NCBI GenBank assembly: GCA_003505905.1
Contig: DNXM01000022.1
Coordinates: 16,823 to 28,197 of the forward strand
Origin: Oscillospiraceae bacterium
GTDB lineage: Bacteria; Bacillota; Clostridia; Oscillospirales; Acutalibacteraceae
DNA: 11,375 nucleotides
Direction of reading: 5' to 3'
In this document: positions 1-6,887 of the stretch, one piece after another
Layout: each line of letters opens with the position of its first letter
Numbering within the stretch: the stretch's first letter is position 1
Notes under the pieces: model-generated
The model's input: the letters and a program-made list of their open reading frames with translations, nothing else
What the model was told of the DNA's origin: nothing
Databases searched by the model: none
Made by a program: the position numbers and the translations under genes

Positions 1-1
1 C

Positions 2-346
2 CGTTATGTCAACTTGGGCGGCACGGGTGAAAGCGGAGCGTCCAACACGATTGTTACGGGCGGCTTGGCGATTGATGCCGAGGCTCATGTGGTCACACTG
101 GACGGCGAGCCGGTCAAGCTCACCGCCACGGAATACGGCATCATCGAATATCTGATGACGAACCTCGGCAGAGTTCTGTCCACAACCCAGATTTACGAGG
201 CGGTTTGGAACGAGCCGTCTTACTCCACGGAAAAAACCGTTACGGTTCACATTCGGCGCATTCGTGAAAAAATCGAAATCAACCCGAAAGAGCCGAAGTA
301 TTTGAAAGTGGTGTGGGGAATTGGGTATAAAATCGAAAAAATTTAA
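2..346 (+). CDS. OmpR/PhoB-family response regulator, C-terminal DNA-binding part (5' truncated by window)
   Basis: The reading frame is already open at base 2, so the receiver domain lies outside the window. What remains begins with RYVNLGG, the typical linker between receiver and effector domains in VanR-like regulators. A complete OmpR-type winged helix follows: beta strands around VVTLDGEPVKL, the LTATEYGIIEYL helix, the recognition-helix region TVTVHIRRIREKI, and the closing wing hairpin ending WGIGYKIEKI. In this family, phosphorylation of the missing receiver lets the winged helix bind promoter repeats and control transcription. The gene overlaps the next one, a sensor kinase, by 26 bases, so the two form a two-component operon and are probably translationally coupled. 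The regulon cannot be deduced from the sequence. Confidence 0.93.
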   Translation, partial: RYVNLGGTGESGASNTIVTGGLAIDAEAHVVTLDGEPVKLTATEYGIIEYLMTNLGRVLSTTQIYEAVWNEPSYSTEKTVTVHIRRIREKIEINPKEPKYLKVVWGIGYKIEKI

Positions 347-2918
347 GTATAAGCCGCTCAAAGCAGCGGCTTTTCTGCTTTGTTTGGTGTTTGCGGGCAC
401 GGGTGCTCTGTCCGTGTGCCGGTTGGCGGATTTTGCCAATCGGTCGGGCTATTATTTCGCCAGCGACTTGGGCATTACGGACGCAACCAACAATATGTTC
501 GACGCCCGTTATTCCAAGGATTATTTGGATGAAATGGGTTTCGTTTATTATGCCGCAAAGCGTGTGTTCATTACCTACCGCAACGGTGCCGTGTTCCATG
601 ACGGTACGGTGAAAACCGTTTTGCAGGAGGCGTACACGGGTATTTCCGAAACGAACGCCGAAAAAGAGCTGGCGGAAGCCAAAAGCACCGCCGCCGATTT
701 CAACGATTTTTTTCGCCGCCTGCCGAATGAAAGTCTGCTTGAAAAAGAGGGCAAAAATGTTGACGCAGACGGTGACGGAACCTTGCGGGACGATGTAAAA
801 AACGAGGACGGTCTGTGCCTGAACGACTTTGAAAATTCCGATAATTTTGTGGTAAAGGCAAACCGTGTTTATCCGAATGCACGCTACTTTGAAGCGTTGA
901 AAAAGCGCATTGAATCGGTGAATGTCGACGGTGAGGTTGCGGCGGCACGGAACGAATACGGCTATCTGAAAAACTATTTGGATTCGCTCAAAGCTGTTCG
1001 GTTTTTGATTGTTAACGACCAAACGGGCGAAGTGTTTTCCAATTCCGATTCACCGACCGTGCTGACCTTTGCCGAAAAATACGCCCAATCGGATTGGTTT
1101 ATTTCATCGTCGGACAATTTCGATACGGCGGTGGTCGGCTCGGTGTTTTCCTCCATGTGCAGTCGCCTGCGTGCCGACACCGACCAATCCGAGCACGTTG
1201 TTTTTACGCTCAACGGCAGTGAGGTGAACAACTGCACTTATACCGAACAGTTAATTCAGTCGATGCACTACGGCTATGAAAGCAAAATCAGCTCCGTTGT
1301 GCTCGGCGTCACCACGGCGTCCCGTCAGCTCAGCGGTACTCCCTGCACGGTTTGTTTAAGCTACAACTATTCCCGTGTGGCGGTCGGTGACCCGTTTAAC
1401 ACACTGACGGAGGATTACATTCATTCCGCCACATCCGTTTCGCAGTATTTTGCCGTTCTTCTGCTTTCGGCACTGCTTGTGTTGGCGCTTGCCGCTGTTT
1501 TGGTGATTTTTGCCGGTCGGGATTACAAAAATGCGCCCGTGCATATGAAACGGATTGACAAATTTCCGAGTGACTTGCGCTTTTTCCTTTCCGTCGGCTT
1601 AACCGTTTTGCTGGTGGCACTCGGGGGAACCTCCATGTTTCTCGGTTTGTCAAAGCCGAGCTACAGCATGATTTTCACCATCGGTACGGTGGCGTTCAGC
1701 GTGGCGGCGGTTGCCGTGCTGTTGGATTATCTGATGTTCCTGTCCCGCAACATCAAAAACAATTCGCTTTTTTCGCACATGGTGCTCGCCCTGCCGTTCC
1801 GTCTGACACAGCGTTTTGTCAAGCGGCTCACGGGTAACGAATCCGACTTGCCGGACGGCATAAAACGCCAATTCAAAGTGGCATTGCCGTTCTATTTGTT
1901 TTTGACAATTTTCGATATGTTTTTTATCATTTACGAAGCGGAGCAAAGACATTTCTTTGCGGTGTTCCTGATGCTGTTGTGGTTCGGCAGTATTCAGCTT
2001 GCGTTCATTTCGCTTTTGTTCTCATACGCCAAATCGCTCGACAAAATTCGTGACACGGTGCAGGCAACACAGAGCGGTGATTTCGATATGCAGTTCGACA
2101 CGGAAAAAATGCCCAAGTCGATGGTCAACTTTGCCGAAAACATCAGCGATATGCGGCAGGATATGAAAGAAGCGATGCAGGCGGCGGTGCAGGATCAGCG
2201 CACAAAAACCGAGCTGATTACCAATGTGTCGCACGATTTGAAAACGCCGTTAACTTCCATTATCACCTACACCGATTTGATTCAAAACAGCGATTTGCAG
2301 GATGAAACGGTGAAGGGCTATGCGCAGGTGTTAAGCGAAAAATCCCTGCGGCTCAAGCAGTTGATTGAAGACCTGACGGAAGCGTCCAAGCTTTCGGGCG
2401 GCAATGTCGAAATTCACTTAACACCCGTGAGCCTTTACGAGCTTGCGGTGCAGGCGATTGCCGAAAATGAGGATTATTTGGAGGCCGCCGACATTGAAGT
2501 TTTGCTGGCACCCGGCGAACAGCGACCGATTGTTTTGGCGGACGGTCAAAAGACCTACCGTGTGTTTGAAAACATTTTGTCCAACATTGCCAAGTACGCC
2601 AAGAGCGGCACGAAAGCGTTTGTGACGGTTGAGCAGGATAACAGCTACGGCGTGATTACCTTTGTCAACACCACCGATGTGCCGCTGAATTGCACGGCGG
2701 AGCATTTGATGGAACGCTTTGTGCGCGGCGACTCGGCTCGTGGCGGCGAAGGCAGCGGCTTGGGCTTGAGCATCACAAAAGATTTGTGCCGCTTGCAGGG
2801 CGGTTTGTTCCGCATTGCGATTGAGGGCGATGAGTTTAAAGCCATTGTGCGCCTGCCGTTGGTCAAGTCCGAGCAAGCCACTCGCCCTGCGGAGGATAAC
2901 GCAGGCAATTCCTATTAA
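321..2918 (+). CDS. Six-transmembrane sensor histidine kinase
   Basis: This 865-residue membrane kinase is the partner of the response regulator it overlaps. The TTG at 321 is the only start that keeps the first membrane helix (about residues 14-36); no ATG follows until residue 60. Residues 40-375 form a large extracytoplasmic domain. Further helices lie near 376-398, 420-442, 448-470, 520-540 and 543-568. A HAMP-like linker spans about 570-625. The H-box is VSHDLKTP with H638 as the phosphorylated residue, the N-box is NILSNIAKY (751-759), and the ATP-lid G-box is GEGSGLGLSI (809-818). All expected catalytic motifs are present. The family autophosphorylates at the His and passes the phosphate to the regulator's receiver Asp. 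The sensor domain contains DADGDGTLRDD (148-158), which resembles a calcium-binding loop. The ligand is unknown. Six helices are more than the two of classic VanS-type kinases. Confidence 0.93.
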   Translation: MGIKSKKFKYKPLKAAAFLLCLVFAGTGALSVCRLADFANRSGYYFASDLGITDATNNMFDARYSKDYLDEMGFVYYAAKRVFITYRNGAVFHDGTVKTVLQEAYTGISETNAEKELAEAKSTAADFNDFFRRLPNESLLEKEGKNVDADGDGTLRDDVKNEDGLCLNDFENSDNFVVKANRVYPNARYFEALKKRIESVNVDGEVAAARNEYGYLKNYLDSLKAVRFLIVNDQTGEVFSNSDSPTVLTFAEKYAQSDWFISSSDNFDTAVVGSVFSSMCSRLRADTDQSEHVVFTLNGSEVNNCTYTEQLIQSMHYGYESKISSVVLGVTTASRQLSGTPCTVCLSYNYSRVAVGDPFNTLTEDYIHSATSVSQYFAVLLLSALLVLALAAVLVIFAGRDYKNAPVHMKRIDKFPSDLRFFLSVGLTVLLVALGGTSMFLGLSKPSYSMIFTIGTVAFSVAAVAVLLDYLMFLSRNIKNNSLFSHMVLALPFRLTQRFVKRLTGNESDLPDGIKRQFKVALPFYLFLTIFDMFFIIYEAEQRHFFAVFLMLLWFGSIQLAFISLLFSYAKSLDKIRDTVQATQSGDFDMQFDTEKMPKSMVNFAENISDMRQDMKEAMQAAVQDQRTKTELITNVSHDLKTPLTSIITYTDLIQNSDLQDETVKGYAQVLSEKSLRLKQLIEDLTEASKLSGGNVEIHLTPVSLYELAVQAIAENEDYLEAADIEVLLAPGEQRPIVLADGQKTYRVFENILSNIAKYAKSGTKAFVTVEQDNSYGVITFVNTTDVPLNCTAEHLMERFVRGDSARGGEGSGLGLSITKDLCRLQGGLFRIAIEGDEFKAIVRLPLVKSEQATRPAEDNAGNSY

Positions 2919-2927
2919 AATGAAAAC

Positions 2928-2977
2928 AGCCGAGCCTCTTCCCTCGTTTGAGGTAAGAGAAGCTCGGCTTCTTTTTT
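2928..2977 (+). terminator. Rho-independent terminator after the two-component operon, possibly bidirectional
   Basis: AGCCGAGC (2928-2935) pairs with GCTCGGCT (2962-2969). The stem continues as CTCTT/AAGAG across a two-base bulge, with CCTC/GAGG pairing inside the loop. A T-rich tract follows at 2969-2977. On the minus strand the same stem is followed by a weaker TTTTCATTTT, so it may also end the convergent PAP2 gene. Confidence 0.88.
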
Positions 2978-2995
2978 GTGAAAATGTGAAAAAAG

Positions 2996-3664
2996 TTATG
3001 CGTTTTCCTCTTTGGATGTGAGCCAAGTAATCGTGGTAAGATAGCCCATGACCAAAGCAGCGCTTAACAGCAAGCCGCCGAGGATGTCACTGAGCCAATG
3101 CACACCCGAAACCAAACGAACAATCACCATGAACACGGTGAAAAAAACCAGAAGAACCTGTAAAACGGTGCTGAACACACCCTTTTTGAAGCGGTCACGA
3201 ATTTGCATTGCCGCCGTGGGGAACACCGCCGTGGCAAGCACGGTGGTCGAGGACGGATAGGATGCTTCGAGCGCACCCTCAATCAAAATCGGGCGGTAAT
3301 TGATGATAAGCACCTGAAACAGCGCATAGCACCCGAGCACAATCAAATAAAATCCGCCCAGCGCAATGATGTCGGAATCAACCTTGAACAGGCTCTTGCG
3401 CTGCAGCAGCTGAATCGCACCGTAAATGCCGAACGCCGCAACGATGACAAAGGGAATGAAGCTGATAAAATCGGTGAAATCGTAAAGCGCCAAATGCTCA
3501 CCCGTGAGTGCGTGAAACCAACGGTTCATGGTTGCAAAACCAACCGTGCTGCCATTGGGCCCGATAGGCTGACAGTCAATCACGCTCACCAACGCCGTCC
3601 AAATAAAAAACAGCACAAGCAGTGCGCCGGTGATGCAAAAGTTTTTCGTAAATTTATCCTTCAT
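2996..3664 (-). CDS. PAP2-family integral membrane phosphatase
   Basis: This 222-residue protein has a short charged N-terminus and about six hydrophobic segments (near 10-28, 66-86, 98-120, 139-152, 165-183 and 191-212). PAP2 enzymes remove phosphate from lipid phosphates such as phosphatidate or undecaprenyl pyrophosphate at the outer face of the membrane. The first motif ends in NYRP (122-125). The third is RLVSGVHWLSD, with R183, the nucleophile H189 and D193 in place. The second motif, normally PSGH or PSSH, reads PSSTT here (137-141), so the usual His is replaced by Thr. The start is supported by AAAGGA upstream of the ATG. It is transcribed divergently from ackA. The substrate cannot be assigned, and the missing motif-2 His leaves the activity uncertain. 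Confidence 0.88.
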   Translation of the reverse strand: MKDKFTKNFCITGALLVLFFIWTALVSVIDCQPIGPNGSTVGFATMNRWFHALTGEHLALYDFTDFISFIPFVIVAAFGIYGAIQLLQRKSLFKVDSDIIALGGFYLIVLGCYALFQVLIINYRPILIEGALEASYPSSTTVLATAVFPTAAMQIRDRFKKGVFSTVLQVLLVFFTVFMVIVRLVSGVHWLSDILGGLLLSAALVMGYLTTITWLTSKEENA

Positions 3665-3795
3665 GTTCGCTCATCCTTTTCTTTTTATTATATGCAAAAG
3701 CGTTATCGCAAAATAAGGTCCTTGCTTTCGGCAAAGGTGTCTGTTCCGTGCACTTTTTTATTATTTCCTACCGATTTCTGCTGCAATTCTCTAAA

Positions 3796-3823
3796 ATTAT
3801 AACACGCAAACAAGCAAAGTCAA
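3796..3823 (-). promoter_or_regulatory. Sigma-A-type promoter of the PAP2 gene
   Basis: Read on the minus strand, TTGACT (3818-3823) is followed 16 bases later by TATAAT (3796-3801). Transcription would begin near 3789 and leave a leader of about 125 bases before the ATG at 3664. No clear structured element was seen in that leader. Confidence 0.75.
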
Positions 3824-3875
3824 TAGCAATACGGCACCAAAATATCGCAAAGTCGAAAACGGAGCGTTTCCCGTC

Positions 3876-3904
3876 TTGACGAAAACAAAAAAGTATATTA
3901 TAAT
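3876..3904 (+). promoter_or_regulatory. Sigma-A-type promoter of ackA
   Basis: TTGACG (3876-3881) and TATAAT (3899-3904) are separated by exactly 17 bases, close to the ideal housekeeping promoter. The predicted start near 3911 leaves a short leader of about 33 bases containing GGAGGT (3933-3938), well placed for the ATG at 3944. This fits strong constitutive expression. Confidence 0.85.
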
Positions 3905-3943
3905 TTATAAATTAGACAGGAACATTACATACGGAGGTATACT

Positions 3944-5158
3944 ATGAAAGAACTCATTATCAACTGCGGCAGTTCATCCCTGAAATACACCATGTTCAAT
4001 ATGCCCGAAGGCACCGAGCTTTGCTCCGGCATTTTCGAGCAGCTTGAAACCAAGGATGCCGCCACCTTTACCCACAAGCTTCCCGATGAAAACGGCGAGA
4101 TGAAAAAGGTTATCACCAAGGAAGAGTTTAAGGTCGGCGCAAGCCACACCGACGCCATCGAAAAGCTGGTTGAAACCCTGCTTGATGCGAAATTCGGCGT
4201 TATCGGCAACATTTCCGAAATCGAAGCCGTCGGTCACCGTGTGCTCCACGGCGGCGACAAGTTCAGCAAGTCGACTTTGGTTGACGAAAGCGTAAAAGCG
4301 GCGATTGAGGAGTGCATTCCGCTCGGACCGCTTCACAACCCTGCCAACCTCAAGGGCATTATTGCTTTTGAAAAAATGCTGCCCGGCGTTCCGCAGGTTG
4401 CCGTGTTTGACACCGCCTTCCATCAGACCATGCCGGACTATGCTTATATGTACGCTCTGCCCTATGAATATTATGAAAAAGAGGGCATTCGCCGTTACGG
4501 CTTCCACGGCACCTCTCACCGCTATGTCACCAAGCGCTGCCTGGATTTGCTCGGCAACCCCGAACACAGCAGGATTGTTACCTGCCACTTGGGCAACGGT
4601 TCTTCCATTTCCGCTGTTGTTGACGGTAAGTGCCTTGACACCACCATGGGCTTGACTCCGCTGGAGGGCATCATGATGGGCACCCGCTGCGGTTCGATTG
4701 ACCCGGCGATTGTTACCACCATCATGAAGCGCCACAATCTCACCCCCGATGAGATGGACAAGCTGATGAACAAGCAGAGCGGTATGCTCGGTTTGTCCGG
4801 CACAAGCGATAACCGCACCATCGAACAGCGTGCAAAAGAGGGCGATGCAAGAGCCAAGCTGGTTGAGAGTATGCTCTGCCATGAGCTGATTAAGTACATC
4901 GGCGGTTTTGCGGCGGCAATGGGCGGCATTGACGCAGTTGTCTTCACCGGCGGCATCGGCGAAAACAATCCGCAGTACCGTACGAGAGTGGCGGACGCCA
5001 TCGGCTTCCTCGGCACCGCAATGGACGAGGACAAGAACCATGTCCGCGGTGAAGAAATCGACATTTCCACACCCGACTCCAAGCTCAAGATGTTCGTCAT
5101 TCCCACGAACGAAGAGCTGATGATTGCACAGGATACTTACGGCCTTGTGAATGCGTAA
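3944..5158 (+). CDS. ackA: Acetate kinase
   Basis: This 404-residue cytoplasmic enzyme interconverts acetyl phosphate plus ADP and acetate plus ATP, the ATP-yielding step of acetate fermentation. It has the usual full length for the family. The acetokinase signatures are all present: NCGSSSLKY near the N-terminus (N7, S10, S12, K14), GHRVLHGG with R99, PLHNPAN with H131, VFDTAFHQ with D156, YGFHGTSH with H188, CHLGNGSS, the GTRCGSIDP segment with R248, the FTGGIGEN phosphate-binding loop, and TNEE near residue 390. These correspond to the active-site residues described for the Methanosarcina enzyme. The ATG has a strong GGAGGT site. Its usual partner pta is not adjacent. With its own promoter and terminator the gene appears monocistronic. 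Confidence 0.98.
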   Translation: MKELIINCGSSSLKYTMFNMPEGTELCSGIFEQLETKDAATFTHKLPDENGEMKKVITKEEFKVGASHTDAIEKLVETLLDAKFGVIGNISEIEAVGHRVLHGGDKFSKSTLVDESVKAAIEECIPLGPLHNPANLKGIIAFEKMLPGVPQVAVFDTAFHQTMPDYAYMYALPYEYYEKEGIRRYGFHGTSHRYVTKRCLDLLGNPEHSRIVTCHLGNGSSISAVVDGKCLDTTMGLTPLEGIMMGTRCGSIDPAIVTTIMKRHNLTPDEMDKLMNKQSGMLGLSGTSDNRTIEQRAKEGDARAKLVESMLCHELIKYIGGFAAAMGGIDAVVFTGGIGENNPQYRTRVADAIGFLGTAMDEDKNHVRGEEIDISTPDSKLKMFVIPTNEELMIAQDTYGLVNA

Positions 5159-5187
5159 TTCACAATTCATAATAAAAATTTAATGTG

Positions 5188-5222
5188 CCTGCGGAAGATT
5201 TTGTCTTCCGCAGGTGTTTTTT
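5188..5222 (+). terminator. Rho-independent terminator of ackA
   Basis: A perfect 11-bp stem, CCTGCGGAAGA (5188-5198) with TCTTCCGCAGG (5204-5214), closes over a five-base loop. It is followed by a T-rich tract (5215-5222). It lies 30 bases after the ackA stop codon. Confidence 0.93.
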
Positions 5223-5250
5223 ATTGCCGAGTACTCGGCAGGCAATTTTT
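5223..5250 (+). terminator. Second hairpin with T-tract after ackA, containing a perfect 16-bp palindrome
   Basis: TGCCGAGTACTCGGCA (5225-5240) is a perfect palindrome. An alternative pairing of ATTGCC (5223-5228) with GGCAAT (5241-5246) leads directly into TTTTT. It may be a backup terminator. A palindrome this perfect could equally be a protein-binding site or a repeat family member. Confidence 0.5.
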
Positions 5251-5258
5251 ATTAAACA

Positions 5259-5285
5259 TAAAAAATCAGCCTTACGCCGTAAGGC
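5259..5285 (-). terminator. Rho-independent terminator of the minus-strand accessory operon
   Basis: On the minus strand, GCCTTAC and GTAAGGC (5269-5285, three-base loop) form a perfect 7-bp stem followed by TGATTTTTTATG. It lies just after the stop of the Sel1-like gene at 5303 and faces the ackA terminators tail to tail. Confidence 0.8.
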
Positions 5286-5302
5286 ATAAGACCGATTTCT
5301 TG

Positions 5303-5791
5303 TTACCGCAATACGCTGTCAAAAAATGCAATTAGTTCATCGACGGAGTGAATGTTGTCAAAAAATCCGCTTTCTGCGGATACTGTCAATACATCTTTTG
5401 CCAAGGGACAGCCGCCGAGATAAGACTGGTATACCAGCATATTTCCCTGAGAAAAGCGTGTTTTCTCACCGCTCTCTAATCCGTACATGATAAGCGTTTT
5501 TCCCTGATAAAATTTACCGTAAACATTGTCGTGCTTTTCCAGCCTTTTAAAAAACATCAGAGCTTTTTCAAAATCGACCGGAGCACCGAATTCCCCGTTC
5601 AAATAACATTGACCAATCGTTATCAACAGTACTTTTTCGTCCGGTGTGCCTGTTACCTTGGCAAGAGTATTTTCAAGCTCTTTAATGTCAGGCTTGTTTT
5701 CAAGCGAAATTGATTTTTTCGGTGCGGATGTTGTTATGTTCGGTTTTGCATTTGTGATTGGTTTTTGCTGATTTTTCGCCTTGTTTTTCAC
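5303..5791 (-). CDS. Sel1/TPR-like protein, probably the soluble part of a frameshifted membrane-anchored protein
   Basis: The open frame from the GTG at 5791 gives 162 residues, but the frame stays open to 5830 and no ribosome binding site precedes the GTG. The first 35 residues are Lys/Asn/Pro-rich and look like a flexible linker. Residues 55-90 (IGQCYLNGEFGAP, then DFEKALMFFKRL) match the pattern of a Sel1-type helical repeat, and a weaker second helical pair follows to about 137. Such repeats usually mediate protein contacts. The upstream frame at 5882 supplies a good ribosome binding site and a membrane helix. Dropping one T from the T7 tract at 5795-5801 would join the two into a protein of about 192 residues. 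I read this as the last gene of the accessory operon, either genuinely frameshifted, phase variable, or carrying a sequencing error. Function is unknown. Confidence 0.6.
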   Translation of the reverse strand: MKNKAKNQQKPITNAKPNITTSAPKKSISLENKPDIKELENTLAKVTGTPDEKVLLITIGQCYLNGEFGAPVDFEKALMFFKRLEKHDNVYGKFYQGKTLIMYGLESGEKTRFSQGNMLVYQSYLGGCPLAKDVLTVSAESGFFDNIHSVDELIAFFDSVLR

Positions 5792-5882
5792 AACAAAAAA
5801 AGACGATACCTGTAAAAAAGACGATACCTGTCAGACCGAAAAGAACAAAAACAACAATCAGCATAAGGGCATATATATTCAT
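5700..5882 (-). CDS. N-terminal membrane-anchor frame of the Sel1-like gene
   Basis: The ATG at 5882 has GGAGAG nine bases upstream (5892-5897), making it the only credible translation start for this gene. The first 29 residues are a hydrophobic helix that includes a six-residue sequence, TGIVFF, present twice in tandem. After the T7 tract this frame reads CCEKQGEK and runs for 32 residues to a stop inside the Sel1-like gene. That tail is probably out of frame. Removing one T changes CC to VV and continues into the Lys-rich linker of the Sel1-like frame. The expected product is a single-pass anchor with a cytoplasmic Sel1-like domain. As the sequence stands, only a 60-residue peptide would be made unless ribosomes or polymerase slip. 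Confidence 0.5.
   Translation of the reverse strand: MNIYALMLIVVFVLFGLTGIVFFTGIVFFCCEKQGEKSAKTNHKCKTEHNNIRTEKINFA
5796..5831. repeat. 18-bp perfect tandem duplication
   Basis: Two adjacent identical 18-base copies, AAAAAAGACGATACCTGT on the plus strand, occupy 5796-5813 and 5814-5831. On the minus strand they encode the doubled TGIVFF in the membrane helix. The copy nearer the Sel1-like domain borders one extra A, making A7 (T7 in the coding strand), where the frame is lost. Confidence 0.95.
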
Positions 5883-5930
5883 GTTTTCAAACTCTCCGTT
5901 TTTGAAAATGGGTTGAATATTGGAAGAGCA

Positions 5931-6863
5931 TTATGCAATATAGCAATTCTTTTCACATTTAACAGCCCAAGAGCCGCACTTATTCTCTAAACTGTTGAAT
6001 ACTCCGCTGAACCCACCGTAAGTATTGTAAGAGATTTTTACTATGTAGGTACTGTGGTCGTTGTCAAGCCGTAAAGATGAGCCCGACTTAATATTGCCTT
6101 TGTACAACACATTGCCCATTTCATCCAGCAGTTGAACACCCAAGTCAATTTTTGTAAGTTTTCCCTTGGTGTTGTAGTTGTAGATTTTAATGTACGCATC
6201 TCCTGCGTTTTTGTTCAACTTAATTTTAGAGGTTCCGTAATAGTTTCCTGTTTGCCAAGTTTCTGCAGCCTTAACGGTTACGATTTTAGAAAAGGAATAG
6301 CCGTCTGAGCTTGTAACGGAAATATAGGCTTGACCTGCTTTTTTTGCGGTCAAAATAACTTTACCGTTGGATTTGCTGATGGAAGCGACAGAGGTGTTCG
6401 ATGATTTCCATGTGACGGAGGAGCTTACACCGCTTGTCTTCGCGGAAAGAAAGCATTGGTCACCTTTCACCAATGTGCTGTCTAACGAAAAGCTGATTCC
6501 TTTCCACTGTGCGTAAATTGTTAGGCTGTTGTTACATTTTACCGTATTTCCGGGGTATAATTTTTGATTTTTTTCCGTTTTCCAACAAACAAAAGTGTAA
6601 CCGTTGCGGGTTGGTTTTACGGTGGAAATTTTAATAGCCTGACCCATTATGAATGTTTGCTTTTCCGGGGCACCGCTGCCGCCATTCGCATCATAAGTGA
6701 GTGTGCCTTTTGAGGCAGTCATAATTTCCTTGGTTTTCTTCACAACACCGTTTACGATTTTATTGACATCGTCCTGACTTGGTGTTGCTGCTTGCGTAGT
6801 TATTGAAAACAAAGATAGAAAAAGAGAAAATAGAAGAAGTGTCGAAAGTACTCTTTTGCTCAT
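5931..6863 (-). CDS. Secreted protein with InlB-type B-repeat and bacterial Ig-like (Big_2) domain
   Basis: This 310-residue protein starts at an ATG with GGAGG eight bases upstream (6872-6876). A classical signal peptide covers residues 1-25 (MSKR, hydrophobic core, then TTQA before ATP). Residues 55-120 form a Listeria-Bacteroides (InlB B) repeat, from LTYDANGGSGAP through RNGYTFVCW to LTIYAQW. Residues 124-199 form a Big_2 Ig-like domain, with VTWKSSNTSVASIS and AGQAYISVTSSDG. The last 110 residues are Gly/Asn/Tyr-rich, predicted beta, and end with three Cys (C296, C303, C307); I do not recognise that part. No LPXTG motif or C-terminal helix is present, so it is probably released or non-covalently held at the surface. 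These modules usually act as spacers or adhesins. It is the third gene of the operon, 24 bases after the preceding stop. Confidence 0.85.
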   Translation of the reverse strand: MSKRVLSTLLLFSLFLSLFSITTQAATPSQDDVNKIVNGVVKKTKEIMTASKGTLTYDANGGSGAPEKQTFIMGQAIKISTVKPTRNGYTFVCWKTEKNQKLYPGNTVKCNNSLTIYAQWKGISFSLDSTLVKGDQCFLSAKTSGVSSSVTWKSSNTSVASISKSNGKVILTAKKAGQAYISVTSSDGYSFSKIVTVKAAETWQTGNYYGTSKIKLNKNAGDAYIKIYNYNTKGKLTKIDLGVQLLDEMGNVLYKGNIKSGSSLRLDNDHSTYIVKISYNTYGGFSGVFNSLENKCGSWAVKCEKNCYIA

Positions 6864-6887
6864 AATACATTCCTCCGTAAATCGTTG

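Noticed and set aside
279-1022. A 247-residue antisense frame across the start of the sensor kinase
   Set aside because: It overlaps two genes with clear domains on the other strand and shows no recognisable motif.
3203-3802. A 199-residue frame opposite the PAP2 gene
   Set aside because: The minus strand encodes a protein with PAP2 motifs and proper initiation signals. The antisense product is a low-complexity basic sequence.
3974-5170. A 398-residue open frame antisense to nearly all of ackA
   Set aside because: The plus strand clearly encodes full-length acetate kinase. Long antisense frames are a common by-product of codon bias. No ribosome binding site or recognisable product is present.
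5151-5185. AATTCACAATTCATAAT after ackA as a remnant of an interspersed repeat
   Set aside because: Only a short imperfect duplication is visible and it is AT-rich, so chance is sufficient without genome-wide copy data.
5796-5831. The two 18-bp units as a CRISPR or insertion target duplication
   Set aside because: The copies are directly adjacent without a spacer and lie within coding sequence in frame. A slippage-type tandem duplication explains them.
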